Assembly (NCBI RefSeq): GCF_003054445.1
Contig: NC_042507.1
Coordinates: 1,860,001-1,924,000, forward strand
Length of the DNA stretch: 64,000 bases
Direction of reading: 5' to 3'
DNA from: Pichia kudriavzevii
Taxonomy: Eukaryota; Ascomycota; Pichiomycetes; Pichiales; Pichiaceae
The notes below the pieces were generated by a model. The model did not search any database, was not told the origin of the DNA, and worked only from the letters and a program-made list of their open reading frames with translations. Numbering within the stretch: the first letter of the stretch is position 1; every line of letters starts with the position of its first letter. Of this stretch, positions 39,917 to 48,833 are shown piece by piece. The position numbers and the translations under genes were made by a program.

Positions 39917-42900
39917 ATGGGTCCAGCGTTTCATAACCCACTCAAACCTCTTGCAGAGTCACCCTCGGAAACAAACTTGCAAGCCTCTCCTCGGAAGAAA
40001 AGCAACAAGCTAACAAAATTTTTTAAGAGACATGCAAAATCCAACTCTGATTCAGGGTCTGCATCTACCTTTACAGCGTCATTGTCTGACGAGAAGGGAA
40101 TGAGAAAGTCGCAGTCTAGTAGGTTCTCTTATAAAAGGTCAATGGAGTCGTCAAATTCCACGTCGAGTAATAAAAGAATGATCAAATCACAATCTGTTCC
40201 AAATGGACTGTTATCCAATAGTAAAAACAACAGGGAGCTCACCATTCAAAGTGCAAATATAGACATATCTAAGGTGAAACTGCCCAATGTTCATTCCATC
40301 AAAAATGTGAGGTCAGAAGCAGAAGAATTGGAGGCTGCAAGAAGGAAACTTTTGGGGAATCGTCATATAAAATCACTGAGGCGTAAGCATAGACCCAATT
40401 ATAATGATAATAGTAATATCAATGGTAATCGTGATGGTGTAGATGATTCAGATTCGGACATGCTTTCGGACCCAGAGTCTTCATTGCAACATAAACAAAG
40501 CATAAGTAAACTTCAGACTTCACAAAGAACAGATACACGTACTACAGCTGGAGAAAGTTCAATAACTGAGGGGGAACACGATAGTATCCGTCCAAAAACA
40601 CAATTGGCTCTTATAAACCATGGCGCTAACCAATTGGCAAAGGCTCCGCATCTGTCTAATACAAATTTGCGCCTGCATAGCTCAACTCCAAACCCGTCAG
40701 ATTCTTCAATTAATGGTGATGCAAACGGTGATAACAATCCTTCAAATGATTCAAAGGAGCATACTGGGATTTTTTCAAGCCTTTTAAATACTTTGAACTG
40801 GAAATCTTTTACAGATCTCACTGGTGTACACGATGAGAACCATAACGAGGCGGAAAACCATAACGACCTAATTTCTAAAAATAGTCATGTATCATTAGAC
40901 GCAGAAAATGGCCGTCACAGTGAAGATAAAAGAGGCGACAGTCCATTGGACAAGGTTAGCTTTGTCCCAATTAAGCAACCCTTGATCAAAACCCTTGGAC
41001 AGGGTAGTCTCACGCTCGATGCTTTCCCTAAAAATCAAACACAGTTGCTAAATCAGGATGATACTACACGGATTCTGGTGAATGGGCAGCCTGCTGATAC
41101 ACTGAATTACAAAAAGGCTTCTCCAACACGTCCAAGACTGGAGATCACTCGTGAAGACAGAGAGAGGAGAGTCAGAAATTCAATGTCGCCCTCAAGGAAG
41201 CAGCAGATGAGAGCTTCTTTGTCTTCAATGTTGTCATCAGATGAAGATGAAGGTGCGGTTGGGTCTATTCCAATGTCAGCCAGTATGAAGTTGAAAAAAC
41301 GCTTAAAGCTGCCTCTGTCAAGTAAAAAGATTATGACAGATTCAGCCTTTTCTACAATGACGGATGAATACCCTGATGTATCTCCACGAAAAAGAATTTC
41401 GTTGATTGAAAAATTGGATGTTAGAATGCCAAGCGAAAAGAGGCAGGAGGCATTTCACAGTGCATTTCCCGGCTTACCCTCTGATGAGATCCTTATTGAA
41501 GATTTTACTTGTGCATACCGCAAAGACATTTTAATTCAGGGAAAATTGTATTTGACTGACCAGCATGTATGCTTTTACTCAAATATCTTGGGATTGGTTA
41601 CCCGAATTATTATTCCACTAAACTCCATTTTGAAGATTCAGAAAAAGAAAACTGTCGGTATACCAAATGCCATCGAATTCAGCAATTTGCATGATAAATT
41701 TGTTTTCGCCTCTTTCTTATCGAGAGATCCTACTTTTGACTTAATTAACAAAGTTTGGAAACTAACTATTAATAACGAAGGTTATGATACCATCAGTATG
41801 GACTTTGATGATGACGATGAAGTTGAATCTATCGAATCATTATCTGGTGATTCTTCATACGTTGATGATACAGATTTTGGGGGTGACCATGCCCCAACTT
41901 ATCCTGTTACAAGGAAATCAACATCAGGAAGCGGTGATGTCACAACAGCAGCACCTGAATCAAACGGTACGGGAACTGTTGTTGCAAATAACGATGATAC
42001 AGATACCAGTATATCTGACCCGGAAAATATGGTAAAAGATGACGGAAATGATGAAAAAACCGCCAATGAGAACATATTCAATGGATTACCCTTTGAAGGA
42101 CCTAAAGCACATCCGGAAACTTCTAATGGCTATACTCCAGAATCATCGGATGTTAAGATCATAGATGATGTCATCAACGCACCATTAGGGTTAGTCTATG
42201 GCCTATTATTTGGTGATGATGTTTCCTTTGTACAAAATTTGCTCAAAGTTCAAAAGAATTTTGATATCAGTGATATACCTAAGTTTTCAGGGAATAAAAG
42301 AAACTACAGCTATGTTAAGCCGCTAAATGCTCCTGTTGGGCCAAAGCAAACCCGATGTCTCGTGGAAGAAGATATTGAACATAAAGATTTTAACAAGTAC
42401 TGTTTGGTCATTCAACTAACGGATTCTCCTGATGTTCCGTCTGGTAATAACTTTAAAGTCAAAACCAAAATATACCTAAGCTGGGCTGCAAATAATGCTA
42501 CAAAAATATTTATTGTAACAAGTATTGTCTGGTCTGGTAAATCTTGGATTAAGGGTGCAATTGAGAAAGGTACCATCAGTGGCCAAAAGGAATCTTTGGG
42601 TCAACTGGTGACTGAATTAAAGAAAAAAATTTCAGCTGGTGGAACTGCTACCGCTGTTGGTAAATCTAAAAAAAGAGACAGAAAGAAGGAGAAAGAAGGG
42701 AATGCCGAAGAAACCTTAACTGAGACTTCAGTTGAGCCGGTTTCTCAGCCTGTTGTTGAAATGCCACCTGAACCAAAATCATACCTGGACATTATCAAGG
42801 AACAGATCGATCTAAAGTTTATTCTTATTTTTATCTTGTTTACAATCGTCCTGAGTGACAAGGTCAGAAAGCCATCCAAACCGGCAGGTGGGTATGAGCT

Positions 42901-43141
42901 CTACTCCAATGATAGGATGTTGATGAGTGAATCCAGTTTATGGGAATGGATCGAAGAGCGTGAACGTGTCACGGATCGTACATTGCATAGAAACAACGAT
43001 GAACACCGTAAACAGTTCCGACAGTCTCTTGGAGGCAGAGCCAGGGACAAAATGTCAGATTTAGAGTTGAAGGCAACCATAGAAATGTTAGAGCAACAGT
43101 TGAGCTCATTGAAAGAGGAAGCTAATCATGATATTCTATAA
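39917..43141 (+). CDS. LAM/StARkin ER-contact-site sterol transporter
   Basis: 1074 aa from ATG 39917 (the frame opens nine codons earlier at TTG). ER-anchored lipid transfer protein at membrane contact sites. A long polar basic N-terminal half precedes a GRAM/PH-like domain (about 510-615; FPGLPSDEILIEDFTCAYRK, GKLYLTDQHVCFYSNILG). A VASt/StART-like sterol-binding domain follows (about 745-905; NAPLGLVYGLLFGDDVSF, IVTSIVWSGKSWIKGAIEKG). One C-terminal TM helix (about 960-980) and a coiled coil end the protein. Only one VASt domain is visible, as in Lam5/Lam6, whereas Ysp2/Lam4 have two. The exact orthologue is unresolved. Confidence 0.88.
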   Translation: MGPAFHNPLKPLAESPSETNLQASPRKKSNKLTKFFKRHAKSNSDSGSASTFTASLSDEKGMRKSQSSRFSYKRSMESSNSTSSNKRMIKSQSVPNGLLSNSKNNRELTIQSANIDISKVKLPNVHSIKNVRSEAEELEAARRKLLGNRHIKSLRRKHRPNYNDNSNINGNRDGVDDSDSDMLSDPESSLQHKQSISKLQTSQRTDTRTTAGESSITEGEHDSIRPKTQLALINHGANQLAKAPHLSNTNLRLHSSTPNPSDSSINGDANGDNNPSNDSKEHTGIFSSLLNTLNWKSFTDLTGVHDENHNEAENHNDLISKNSHVSLDAENGRHSEDKRGDSPLDKVSFVPIKQPLIKTLGQGSLTLDAFPKNQTQLLNQDDTTRILVNGQPADTLNYKKASPTRPRLEITREDRERRVRNSMSPSRKQQMRASLSSMLSSDEDEGAVGSIPMSASMKLKKRLKLPLSSKKIMTDSAFSTMTDEYPDVSPRKRISLIEKLDVRMPSEKRQEAFHSAFPGLPSDEILIEDFTCAYRKDILIQGKLYLTDQHVCFYSNILGLVTRIIIPLNSILKIQKKKTVGIPNAIEFSNLHDKFVFASFLSRDPTFDLINKVWKLTINNEGYDTISMDFDDDDEVESIESLSGDSSYVDDTDFGGDHAPTYPVTRKSTSGSGDVTTAAPESNGTGTVVANNDDTDTSISDPENMVKDDGNDEKTANENIFNGLPFEGPKAHPETSNGYTPESSDVKIIDDVINAPLGLVYGLLFGDDVSFVQNLLKVQKNFDISDIPKFSGNKRNYSYVKPLNAPVGPKQTRCLVEEDIEHKDFNKYCLVIQLTDSPDVPSGNNFKVKTKIYLSWAANNATKIFIVTSIVWSGKSWIKGAIEKGTISGQKESLGQLVTELKKKISAGGTATAVGKSKKRDRKKEKEGNAEETLTETSVEPVSQPVVEMPPEPKSYLDIIKEQIDLKFILIFILFTIVLSDKVRKPSKPAGGYELYSNDRMLMSESSLWEWIEERERVTDRTLHRNNDEHRKQFRQSLGGRARDKMSDLELKATIEMLEQQLSSLKEEANHDIL

Positions 43142-43342
43142 ACCATTACCGCTTTACTAGCTTAATTAAATTCGTGCTGCATATACTACTTTTATAAAAA
43201 CACTCAGTAAACATTTAAGAATATACACTGTTAATTTTATCATTAGAGGCTCAAACTGCGAACATCTTTATACTCACACCAGGCTTCTCTGTGTTTCTTT
43301 CACCATACAGCACATCACACATAGATTTTCTCAGAACAGACA

Positions 43343-43672
43343 ATGCCTGATAATGTTATACCTCGAGAAATGCTGGCCACATCGTCCAGCGTAGATCCTA
43401 ACCTCAGGTTGGAGAAAAATATTCGTCGCCTTGAAGTGCAGCTCCAGAATTTAAAGGAGGAGCATGCAAAACTGGCACAGGAGCTTTCTGAGAAGACAGG
43501 CCAGCAGATAATCCCGGACTATGAGAAGGAAATGAAAAGACACATTCGTCAGTTGAAAAAATATAACGAGTTGAAGGATTTAAGTATGGGCTTGATCCAA
43601 ATGATTGCAGATTCAAGACAGTTGACTTTACGTGAAATTATGAAAGAAATGGAAATCGAAGAGGACAAATAG
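43343..43672 (+). CDS. SAE3: Swi5-family meiotic recombination protein Sae3
   Basis: 109 aa. Small coiled-coil partner of Mei5 that loads Dmc1 (Sae3-Mei5). The C-terminal HIRQLKKYNELKDLSMGLIQ and MIADSRQLTLREI align closely with yeast Sae3 (YIKELKEYNELRDAGLRLAQ, IIADEKQCKIKDV). The N-terminal half is a coiled coil (about 20-55). It is intronless here, while the S. cerevisiae gene has an intron. Confidence 0.85.
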   Translation: MPDNVIPREMLATSSSVDPNLRLEKNIRRLEVQLQNLKEEHAKLAQELSEKTGQQIIPDYEKEMKRHIRQLKKYNELKDLSMGLIQMIADSRQLTLREIMKEMEIEEDK

Positions 43673-43913
43673 GATAGTTGGTTCTACAAGCTTCATATAG
43701 TCAGTAGGTATACCGCCTTGGCTATGAAAATAGTTGGCATATTGTCACCAGCAGCATAATATGTTAAAATATGACTCTCTATTTCCAAAGTGTAAGCTTT
43801 TTTTTTTTTCACGTACATGAATTATTTATTGTGTAACTTTTTTTGTTCTCCTAACTTTAGAAATATTCCACCAGAAAGTCATTTAAGGGCTCAAAAGCAC
43901 GCAAATATCCAAT

Positions 43914-44744
43914 ATGGGAAGAGCTAATAGAGAAATACTAACAGGGGGGAAACGATACAAAGAAAAGAAGCTCAAGAATAGAGTTGCAGAAGTTGTTTTC
44001 GATAAAGAAAATCGTAAAAATTACCTAACGGGGTTTCATAAACGTAAGTTGGAGAGAAAGAAGAAAGCACAAGAATATCTTGAAGAACAAGCAAAGAAGG
44101 ACAGACTAGAAGAAAGAGCTAGGATTAGGGAAGAGAGAAAGGCGGTAGTTCAGCAAAAATTGGCAGAAATAGAGGCTGCAAAAGAACTAAATCCATTTTT
44201 AAATTCCGAGAGTGAAGGCTGTGACAGTGAAGAAGACAGTGACAATGTCGATGAAGAGGAGAACGATGCTGATGGAAACGGTAAAAAGGAGGATGGCGTT
44301 AAGTTTCAAGGGGAATGGGGTGGATTTGAAAAGGACGATCAAAATAACGATACTGAAGAAACTGAAAAAAAAAGTAAAAAATCTGATCATGCAAAGGGAA
44401 TACTAAAGAAACAGATCTACGAAATCGATAACCAAGATGCTCCAGTTACAGGCACATCTGAAGTTACCATTGAAAGCTTAGAAAACCCAAACTCCATCAC
44501 TGTTGATATTACCAAAAAAATGAATGTAGATCTTTCCAAGGCCGATGAGGTGTTGAATAGTTCCATTGCGAAAGCTAAAAAATATGCAAAATTGATGGGT
44601 CTTAGTGAAACACCTGTAGAAACTGAAAAGATTAAAAAGCCGAAAAAGAAAAAGTTCAGATACTTGTCAACGACAGAGAGAAAGGTTAATAATCTGAAAA
44701 TCAAGCAAAAACAACAGAAAAGAAGAAACAAAGATAGAGAATAG
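43914..44744 (+). CDS. RRP17: 60S biogenesis factor Rrp17 (Nol12 family)
   Basis: 276 aa. Nucleolar 5'-3' exonuclease-associated factor for 5.8S/25S 5' end maturation. The family's N-terminal block is present: NREILTGGKRYKEKK, AEVVFDKENRKNYLTGFHKR and LERKKKAQEYLEEQ, followed by IREERKAVVQQKLAEIE. An acidic middle (about 100-150) and a very basic C-terminus (FRYLSTTERKVNNLKIKQK) follow. It is convergent with ERD1. Confidence 0.92.
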   Translation: MGRANREILTGGKRYKEKKLKNRVAEVVFDKENRKNYLTGFHKRKLERKKKAQEYLEEQAKKDRLEERARIREERKAVVQQKLAEIEAAKELNPFLNSESEGCDSEEDSDNVDEEENDADGNGKKEDGVKFQGEWGGFEKDDQNNDTEETEKKSKKSDHAKGILKKQIYEIDNQDAPVTGTSEVTIESLENPNSITVDITKKMNVDLSKADEVLNSSIAKAKKYAKLMGLSETPVETEKIKKPKKKKFRYLSTTERKVNNLKIKQKQQKRRNKDRE

Positions 44745-44823
44745 AAAACATAATCTAAACTTTATAGATGTAAAAATAAACATTATTTATTGTTCTTCAA
44801 CAGCTGAATGTATATGTATTCTG

Positions 44824-45990
44824 TTAGTCAAGATTCTGCATTTCAGTTATTTCTTTAGATGAAAGCATTTTGACATATTCTGTTTCGATTTTCAAGAAAA
44901 CCCAAACCCACCTTCTAAAAATTTCCAAAATCTCCAGGATGAAATTACCAATCTCTGATGTGAATAAAAGAACAAAAAAATCTTTATATCCCCCATTATA
45001 CTGACCAGAAACATAAATTAACTTATAAATCCACAAAAACCTCAACTGGAAATCTGCAATGATTGCAACTATGTATACTGTTTTGCTATAAACCATCTTA
45101 CTTCTAAACATTTCAAGATGTGGCTGATTGGTTAAAAACTTAAGAAAAAAACCGAAGTTCCAGTCGTTGGTTACATCCCAGTAAAACGAATATGCTGAAT
45201 TGATGAATGATGACAGATACCATAATGACTGTGTATGCATGATACCTGATTTGTATAAGATCATAGATATAGTAGGTAGAAATGCAGTTGAGTATTTGAT
45301 AGCATTGTACAAATGTGATTTATTCATTCGTTTACTTTCCTTGTATTCCTGTAGACACTGTTTCAGTCTTAATACCGACGGAAAACTGGCCAAGATTGTA
45401 TCCAAATTATAAATCTGTAAGTGAGACTTAGAAAGTTGTTTGTATAAGTCAGATCCATAAGGTAAAGTTTGAAGCCCTAGAAATAAAGCTGACATATAAA
45501 TAAGAAAATCTACTAAAACTTTGTTGTAGGAGGTGAATGTATCTGTGAGAAGGATGTCGTTATTTCTTAAATTCACATCAATATTACCCTTTATTATGCG
45601 CCTTATAGTTTGAGATAACCTATTTGATTCTGCAGATGGTGTTTGGTTTAATAGAATCACAAAAACCGTAATAATGTTAATCAAGGGAAACCAATCCACC
45701 AAAAGCAAAGTATGACCGTTAAATGTTAAAGTGAAATACAGAAGGTATGAAAAAAAATTGACTAGGGTGATTGTAGTCAATCGTTTCCAACTCCTGTTCA
45801 TCATTTTGACAAGGGTGGTTTCTTGTGGTGCAATTTTCAATACCATCAATACATCAATGTTTAATTTTCGGCATGTAAACAAGTTGACATGCCATAAAGC
45901 CACACCCGCATTGATCAGAAAGACAACACGGTAAGGAAGGGGAAGGCAAATGTCAAATGTGTTCAATTGGATAGCCTTCTCCGAGTCCAT
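44824..45990 (-). CDS. ERD1: Golgi EXS-domain protein Erd1
   Basis: 388 aa. Multispanning membrane protein of the EXS family required for retention of ER lumenal proteins, Golgi glycosylation and phosphate recycling. At least six hydrophobic segments are visible, e.g. VVFLINAGVALWHV (about 22-35), LVNFFSYLLYFTLTF and FPLINIITVFVILL. EXS-type motifs WDVTNDWNFG and DFQLRFLWIYKLI, and the C-terminal FILEILEIFRRWVWVFLKIE, mark the family. Yeast Erd1 is 362 aa. Confidence 0.92.
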   Translation of the reverse strand: MDSEKAIQLNTFDICLPLPYRVVFLINAGVALWHVNLFTCRKLNIDVLMVLKIAPQETTLVKMMNRSWKRLTTITLVNFFSYLLYFTLTFNGHTLLLVDWFPLINIITVFVILLNQTPSAESNRLSQTIRRIIKGNIDVNLRNNDILLTDTFTSYNKVLVDFLIYMSALFLGLQTLPYGSDLYKQLSKSHLQIYNLDTILASFPSVLRLKQCLQEYKESKRMNKSHLYNAIKYSTAFLPTISMILYKSGIMHTQSLWYLSSFINSAYSFYWDVTNDWNFGFFLKFLTNQPHLEMFRSKMVYSKTVYIVAIIADFQLRFLWIYKLIYVSGQYNGGYKDFFVLLFTSEIGNFILEILEIFRRWVWVFLKIETEYVKMLSSKEITEMQNLD

Positions 45991-46760
45991 TTGTAATGAT
46001 AGTCCAATCTAATTAAATGCACAAAAGTTTAGCTAATAGATAGTTATAGAAATAATAAATTCAAGCTCAACCTGAAAAAAAAAAATTCGGCATTTTTTTT
46101 TTTGAAGAGCAACTAACGGGTACACAAAATAAACTAGCCCGGCTGGTATCATTGAATTCGTTACATACACACATTCAATACAGTGGTTAAAATATCTAAA
46201 AGCTAGTCGATGTATAAGGCGAAATAAAAGCTACAATATGTTTACTAGGTGAAAAAACTGGAGAAAACCAGAAAAACTAAATCTCTACAATTTCAAACTG
46301 TTTTAAATAAGCGGCTATTCCATTCAGCAACCAGTAACAAAATATACGATCAGAATTTTCAGTGTTTGGCTAAGTGTCGAATCTGTCATTATATTTCCGC
46401 TTGGGGCGACAGTTGGTCATCACTGTATATCTCATTGTCGGAAACAGAATAGAAAACCGGATGAAGAAGCGACACCCAACCCCACATTAGAAAATGAAAC
46501 ACTGAACATGAAGTCCACCAGGACCTTTTGTGGGTGCCGCTTCTCATATGAAATAAAAGTTCCAAAAGGAAAAGGCCAAAATGAACTAGAAACGGGGGGA
46601 CTTGCACCTTTTTATATGCCTGCAATTTTTTCACATAAATTTTCAAACATGAATTTGGAATGCATTAATTGTGAGGGTTTCTCTATCAGGAAAGTATCAA
46701 TATACCAAGTTTATTTTATCGTGAAGGGAGTTTGACAAGCAGACCAGCGGGATATGCAAT
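45991..46760. other. intergenic region upstream of RAD30 and ERD1
   Basis: 770 bp between divergent ERD1 and RAD30. A- and T-runs lie at about 46075-46105. Plus-strand frames at 46249-46452 and 46508-46735 are short and without protein character. No RNA gene or operator recognised. Confidence 0.4.
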
Positions 46761-46792
46761 ATGCCCCTGTTAAAGCAAAGGAACGAATCTAA
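46754..46792 (+). promoter_or_regulatory. upstream ORF overlapping the RAD30 start
   Basis: An ATG seven bases before the RAD30 ATG, in another frame, opens a 12-codon peptide (MQYAPVKAKERI) that stops inside the RAD30 coding region. If the transcript begins upstream of it, a scanning ribosome would meet this ATG first. Confidence 0.6.
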
Positions 46793-48785
46793 GTTTACGT
46801 ATAAGAATTTGCTTGACCTGAATGATCCAACCAAAAGTTATAAAAGCCCACTCTCGGTTATTGGACATGTTGATCTTAACGCGTTTTTTGCCCAGTGTGA
46901 ACAGTTAAGGTTAGGGCTTTCAGATGACGATCCTGTAGTTTGTGTGCAATGGACCACCATTATTGCGGTTTCTTATGCAGCAAGGGAGTATGGAATCTCA
47001 CGATCAGACAAATTGGAGCAAGCAAAGCTAAAGTGTCCGAATATTATTGCCGCACACACTGCTGTTTTTAAAAAGGGAGAGCCATTTTGGAGATACCTGG
47101 ATCACCATCCCTCTCCTATAGATCATAAGGTCTCTCTTGACCCATATCGTAGAGAAGGCAAAAAAGTTTTGCGGGTTTTCCAAGAAGAATGCGATTTGGT
47201 TGAAAAGGCCAGTGTTGATGAAAGTTTTATGGATTTTGGTAGGCTAGTTTTCCAAAAGATAATCAAATATTATCCCGATATTTTTAGATCCATGCAAAGC
47301 AGTTCTGAGAGGCTACCCCCTCTAAAAGAGTTACCCACTGGTTTGGAATACAAAGGCTATATTATTAGTAAAAAGATTGAAGAGGAAAATGGACACGGTG
47401 AGGTGGATGAAGAACATCAGTACGTGGTTGAAGATTGGGATGATCTCGTGATGTTGCTTGGCTCAAGCATATGTTATGAATTGAGGAAAAAAGTCGAAGA
47501 CCGTCTTGGCTATAAAACTTCTGGTGGTGTTGGGAGGGTTAAGACAATAGCCAAACTTGCAAGTGGATTCAAAAAGCCTAATCAGCAAACGATTGTTAGA
47601 AATGATGCTATTCCTCAATTCTTAAAATTCTTCAAATTATCTGATTTCTGGTCCTTTGGTGGGAAAACGGGTAAGTATGTCCTTGACAGGCTTGATACGG
47701 AGTCTATTGATTATATCAGAAATGTGTATGACTCACCAGCTAAATTATCCAAAATATTAGAAAGTAACAAGGATTTAGCTTCTCGAGTTTACAAAATTGT
47801 TAGGGGTGAGCTGGCGGACAAGGTGGAAAATAAAGAAGTCATCAAGTCTATGATGTCTAACAAAAACTTTGTGGGAAATAATGTCAGGAATACTAATGAT
47901 CTATTATCGTGGGTACGAGTTTTTGTGGGAGAACTTATTCTCAGAAATAAAGATTTAGATGAAGAAGTGGGGGCAACACTTCGACCTACGAAAATGACGA
48001 TATCAGCTTTAAACAGTAGGGGTGTACGACATTCAAAACAATTAACAATGAATCAACTTCCTAAAGATTTTGAGGAGCTGACAAAGGTTTACGAGAAGTT
48101 ATCAAAAGAGTTAGTAAGTATGCTGGAAGAGACTTGGAGCTTGTTATCTCCTGGTATAAAAATGTACCCTTTGAGCAATTGTTTTTTTGGTGTGTCTTTA
48201 TTCAAAGATATAAACTCGGTAAATACATTAGACGATTTAATGGTCACTGTAAAGAAAAGAAAACTTGATCCAGGAGTTGCTAACAAAAGCAGTAGCCACT
48301 GTGATCACAGAATAGAGCAATGCCAAACCACAAGCGCTACAATTGATACTCTGATTGCAAGAAGGAGGGATGACTCCCCATTCAATCTTGAGAATAAGGG
48401 GCTACCTTCAGGGAGAATAAGCAATACTTTATCGAAACAAATGAAGGAGGAAAAGAGTATTATTGATCTTTTCTCAAAACTGAAAGATGATAAATCGTGC
48501 AACAACACCTCTAATGTTGAGCCTGGGGTGGGGTCATCGATGGATTATCAGGATACACAAAATAGTAATCAAAGAGATTGTTCAGAGTGTGGGGAAGTAA
48601 TAGAAGCCTCCGATTGGCAAGAACACACAGACTATCATGTTGCCCTTGAGCTTAGTCTGAAGCTTAATAAAGATCAAGAAGAGAGTTATGGTGAGAAGCT
48701 GTTAAAGAAAAGGGGTACCCGAACCCAAGTTGGAAAGAAGTCGTTTAAGAAATTTGATAAATCACAAATGAAATTACCATTCTGA
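46761..48785 (+). CDS. RAD30: DNA polymerase eta
   Basis: 674 aa. Y-family translesion polymerase for bypass of UV dimers. Metal ligands Asp38 (GHVDLNAFFAQCE) and Asp153-Glu154 (SVDESFMD) are intact, and the Y-family fold continues with GVGRVKTIAKLASGFKKP (helix-hairpin) and the little-finger domain. A C-terminal UBZ zinc finger (about 605-630; CSEC...HTDYH) binds ubiquitin, presumably on PCNA. The protein ends KKFDKSQMKLPF, a shortened PIP-like motif. Length is close to yeast Rad30 (632 aa). Confidence 0.96.
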   Translation: MPLLKQRNESKFTYKNLLDLNDPTKSYKSPLSVIGHVDLNAFFAQCEQLRLGLSDDDPVVCVQWTTIIAVSYAAREYGISRSDKLEQAKLKCPNIIAAHTAVFKKGEPFWRYLDHHPSPIDHKVSLDPYRREGKKVLRVFQEECDLVEKASVDESFMDFGRLVFQKIIKYYPDIFRSMQSSSERLPPLKELPTGLEYKGYIISKKIEEENGHGEVDEEHQYVVEDWDDLVMLLGSSICYELRKKVEDRLGYKTSGGVGRVKTIAKLASGFKKPNQQTIVRNDAIPQFLKFFKLSDFWSFGGKTGKYVLDRLDTESIDYIRNVYDSPAKLSKILESNKDLASRVYKIVRGELADKVENKEVIKSMMSNKNFVGNNVRNTNDLLSWVRVFVGELILRNKDLDEEVGATLRPTKMTISALNSRGVRHSKQLTMNQLPKDFEELTKVYEKLSKELVSMLEETWSLLSPGIKMYPLSNCFFGVSLFKDINSVNTLDDLMVTVKKRKLDPGVANKSSSHCDHRIEQCQTTSATIDTLIARRRDDSPFNLENKGLPSGRISNTLSKQMKEEKSIIDLFSKLKDDKSCNNTSNVEPGVGSSMDYQDTQNSNQRDCSECGEVIEASDWQEHTDYHVALELSLKLNKDQEESYGEKLLKKRGTRTQVGKKSFKKFDKSQMKLPF

Positions 48786-48833
48786 AAATTTTACACTTAT
48801 ACAATTTTATGCTATTCATATTAAAATAAATAA

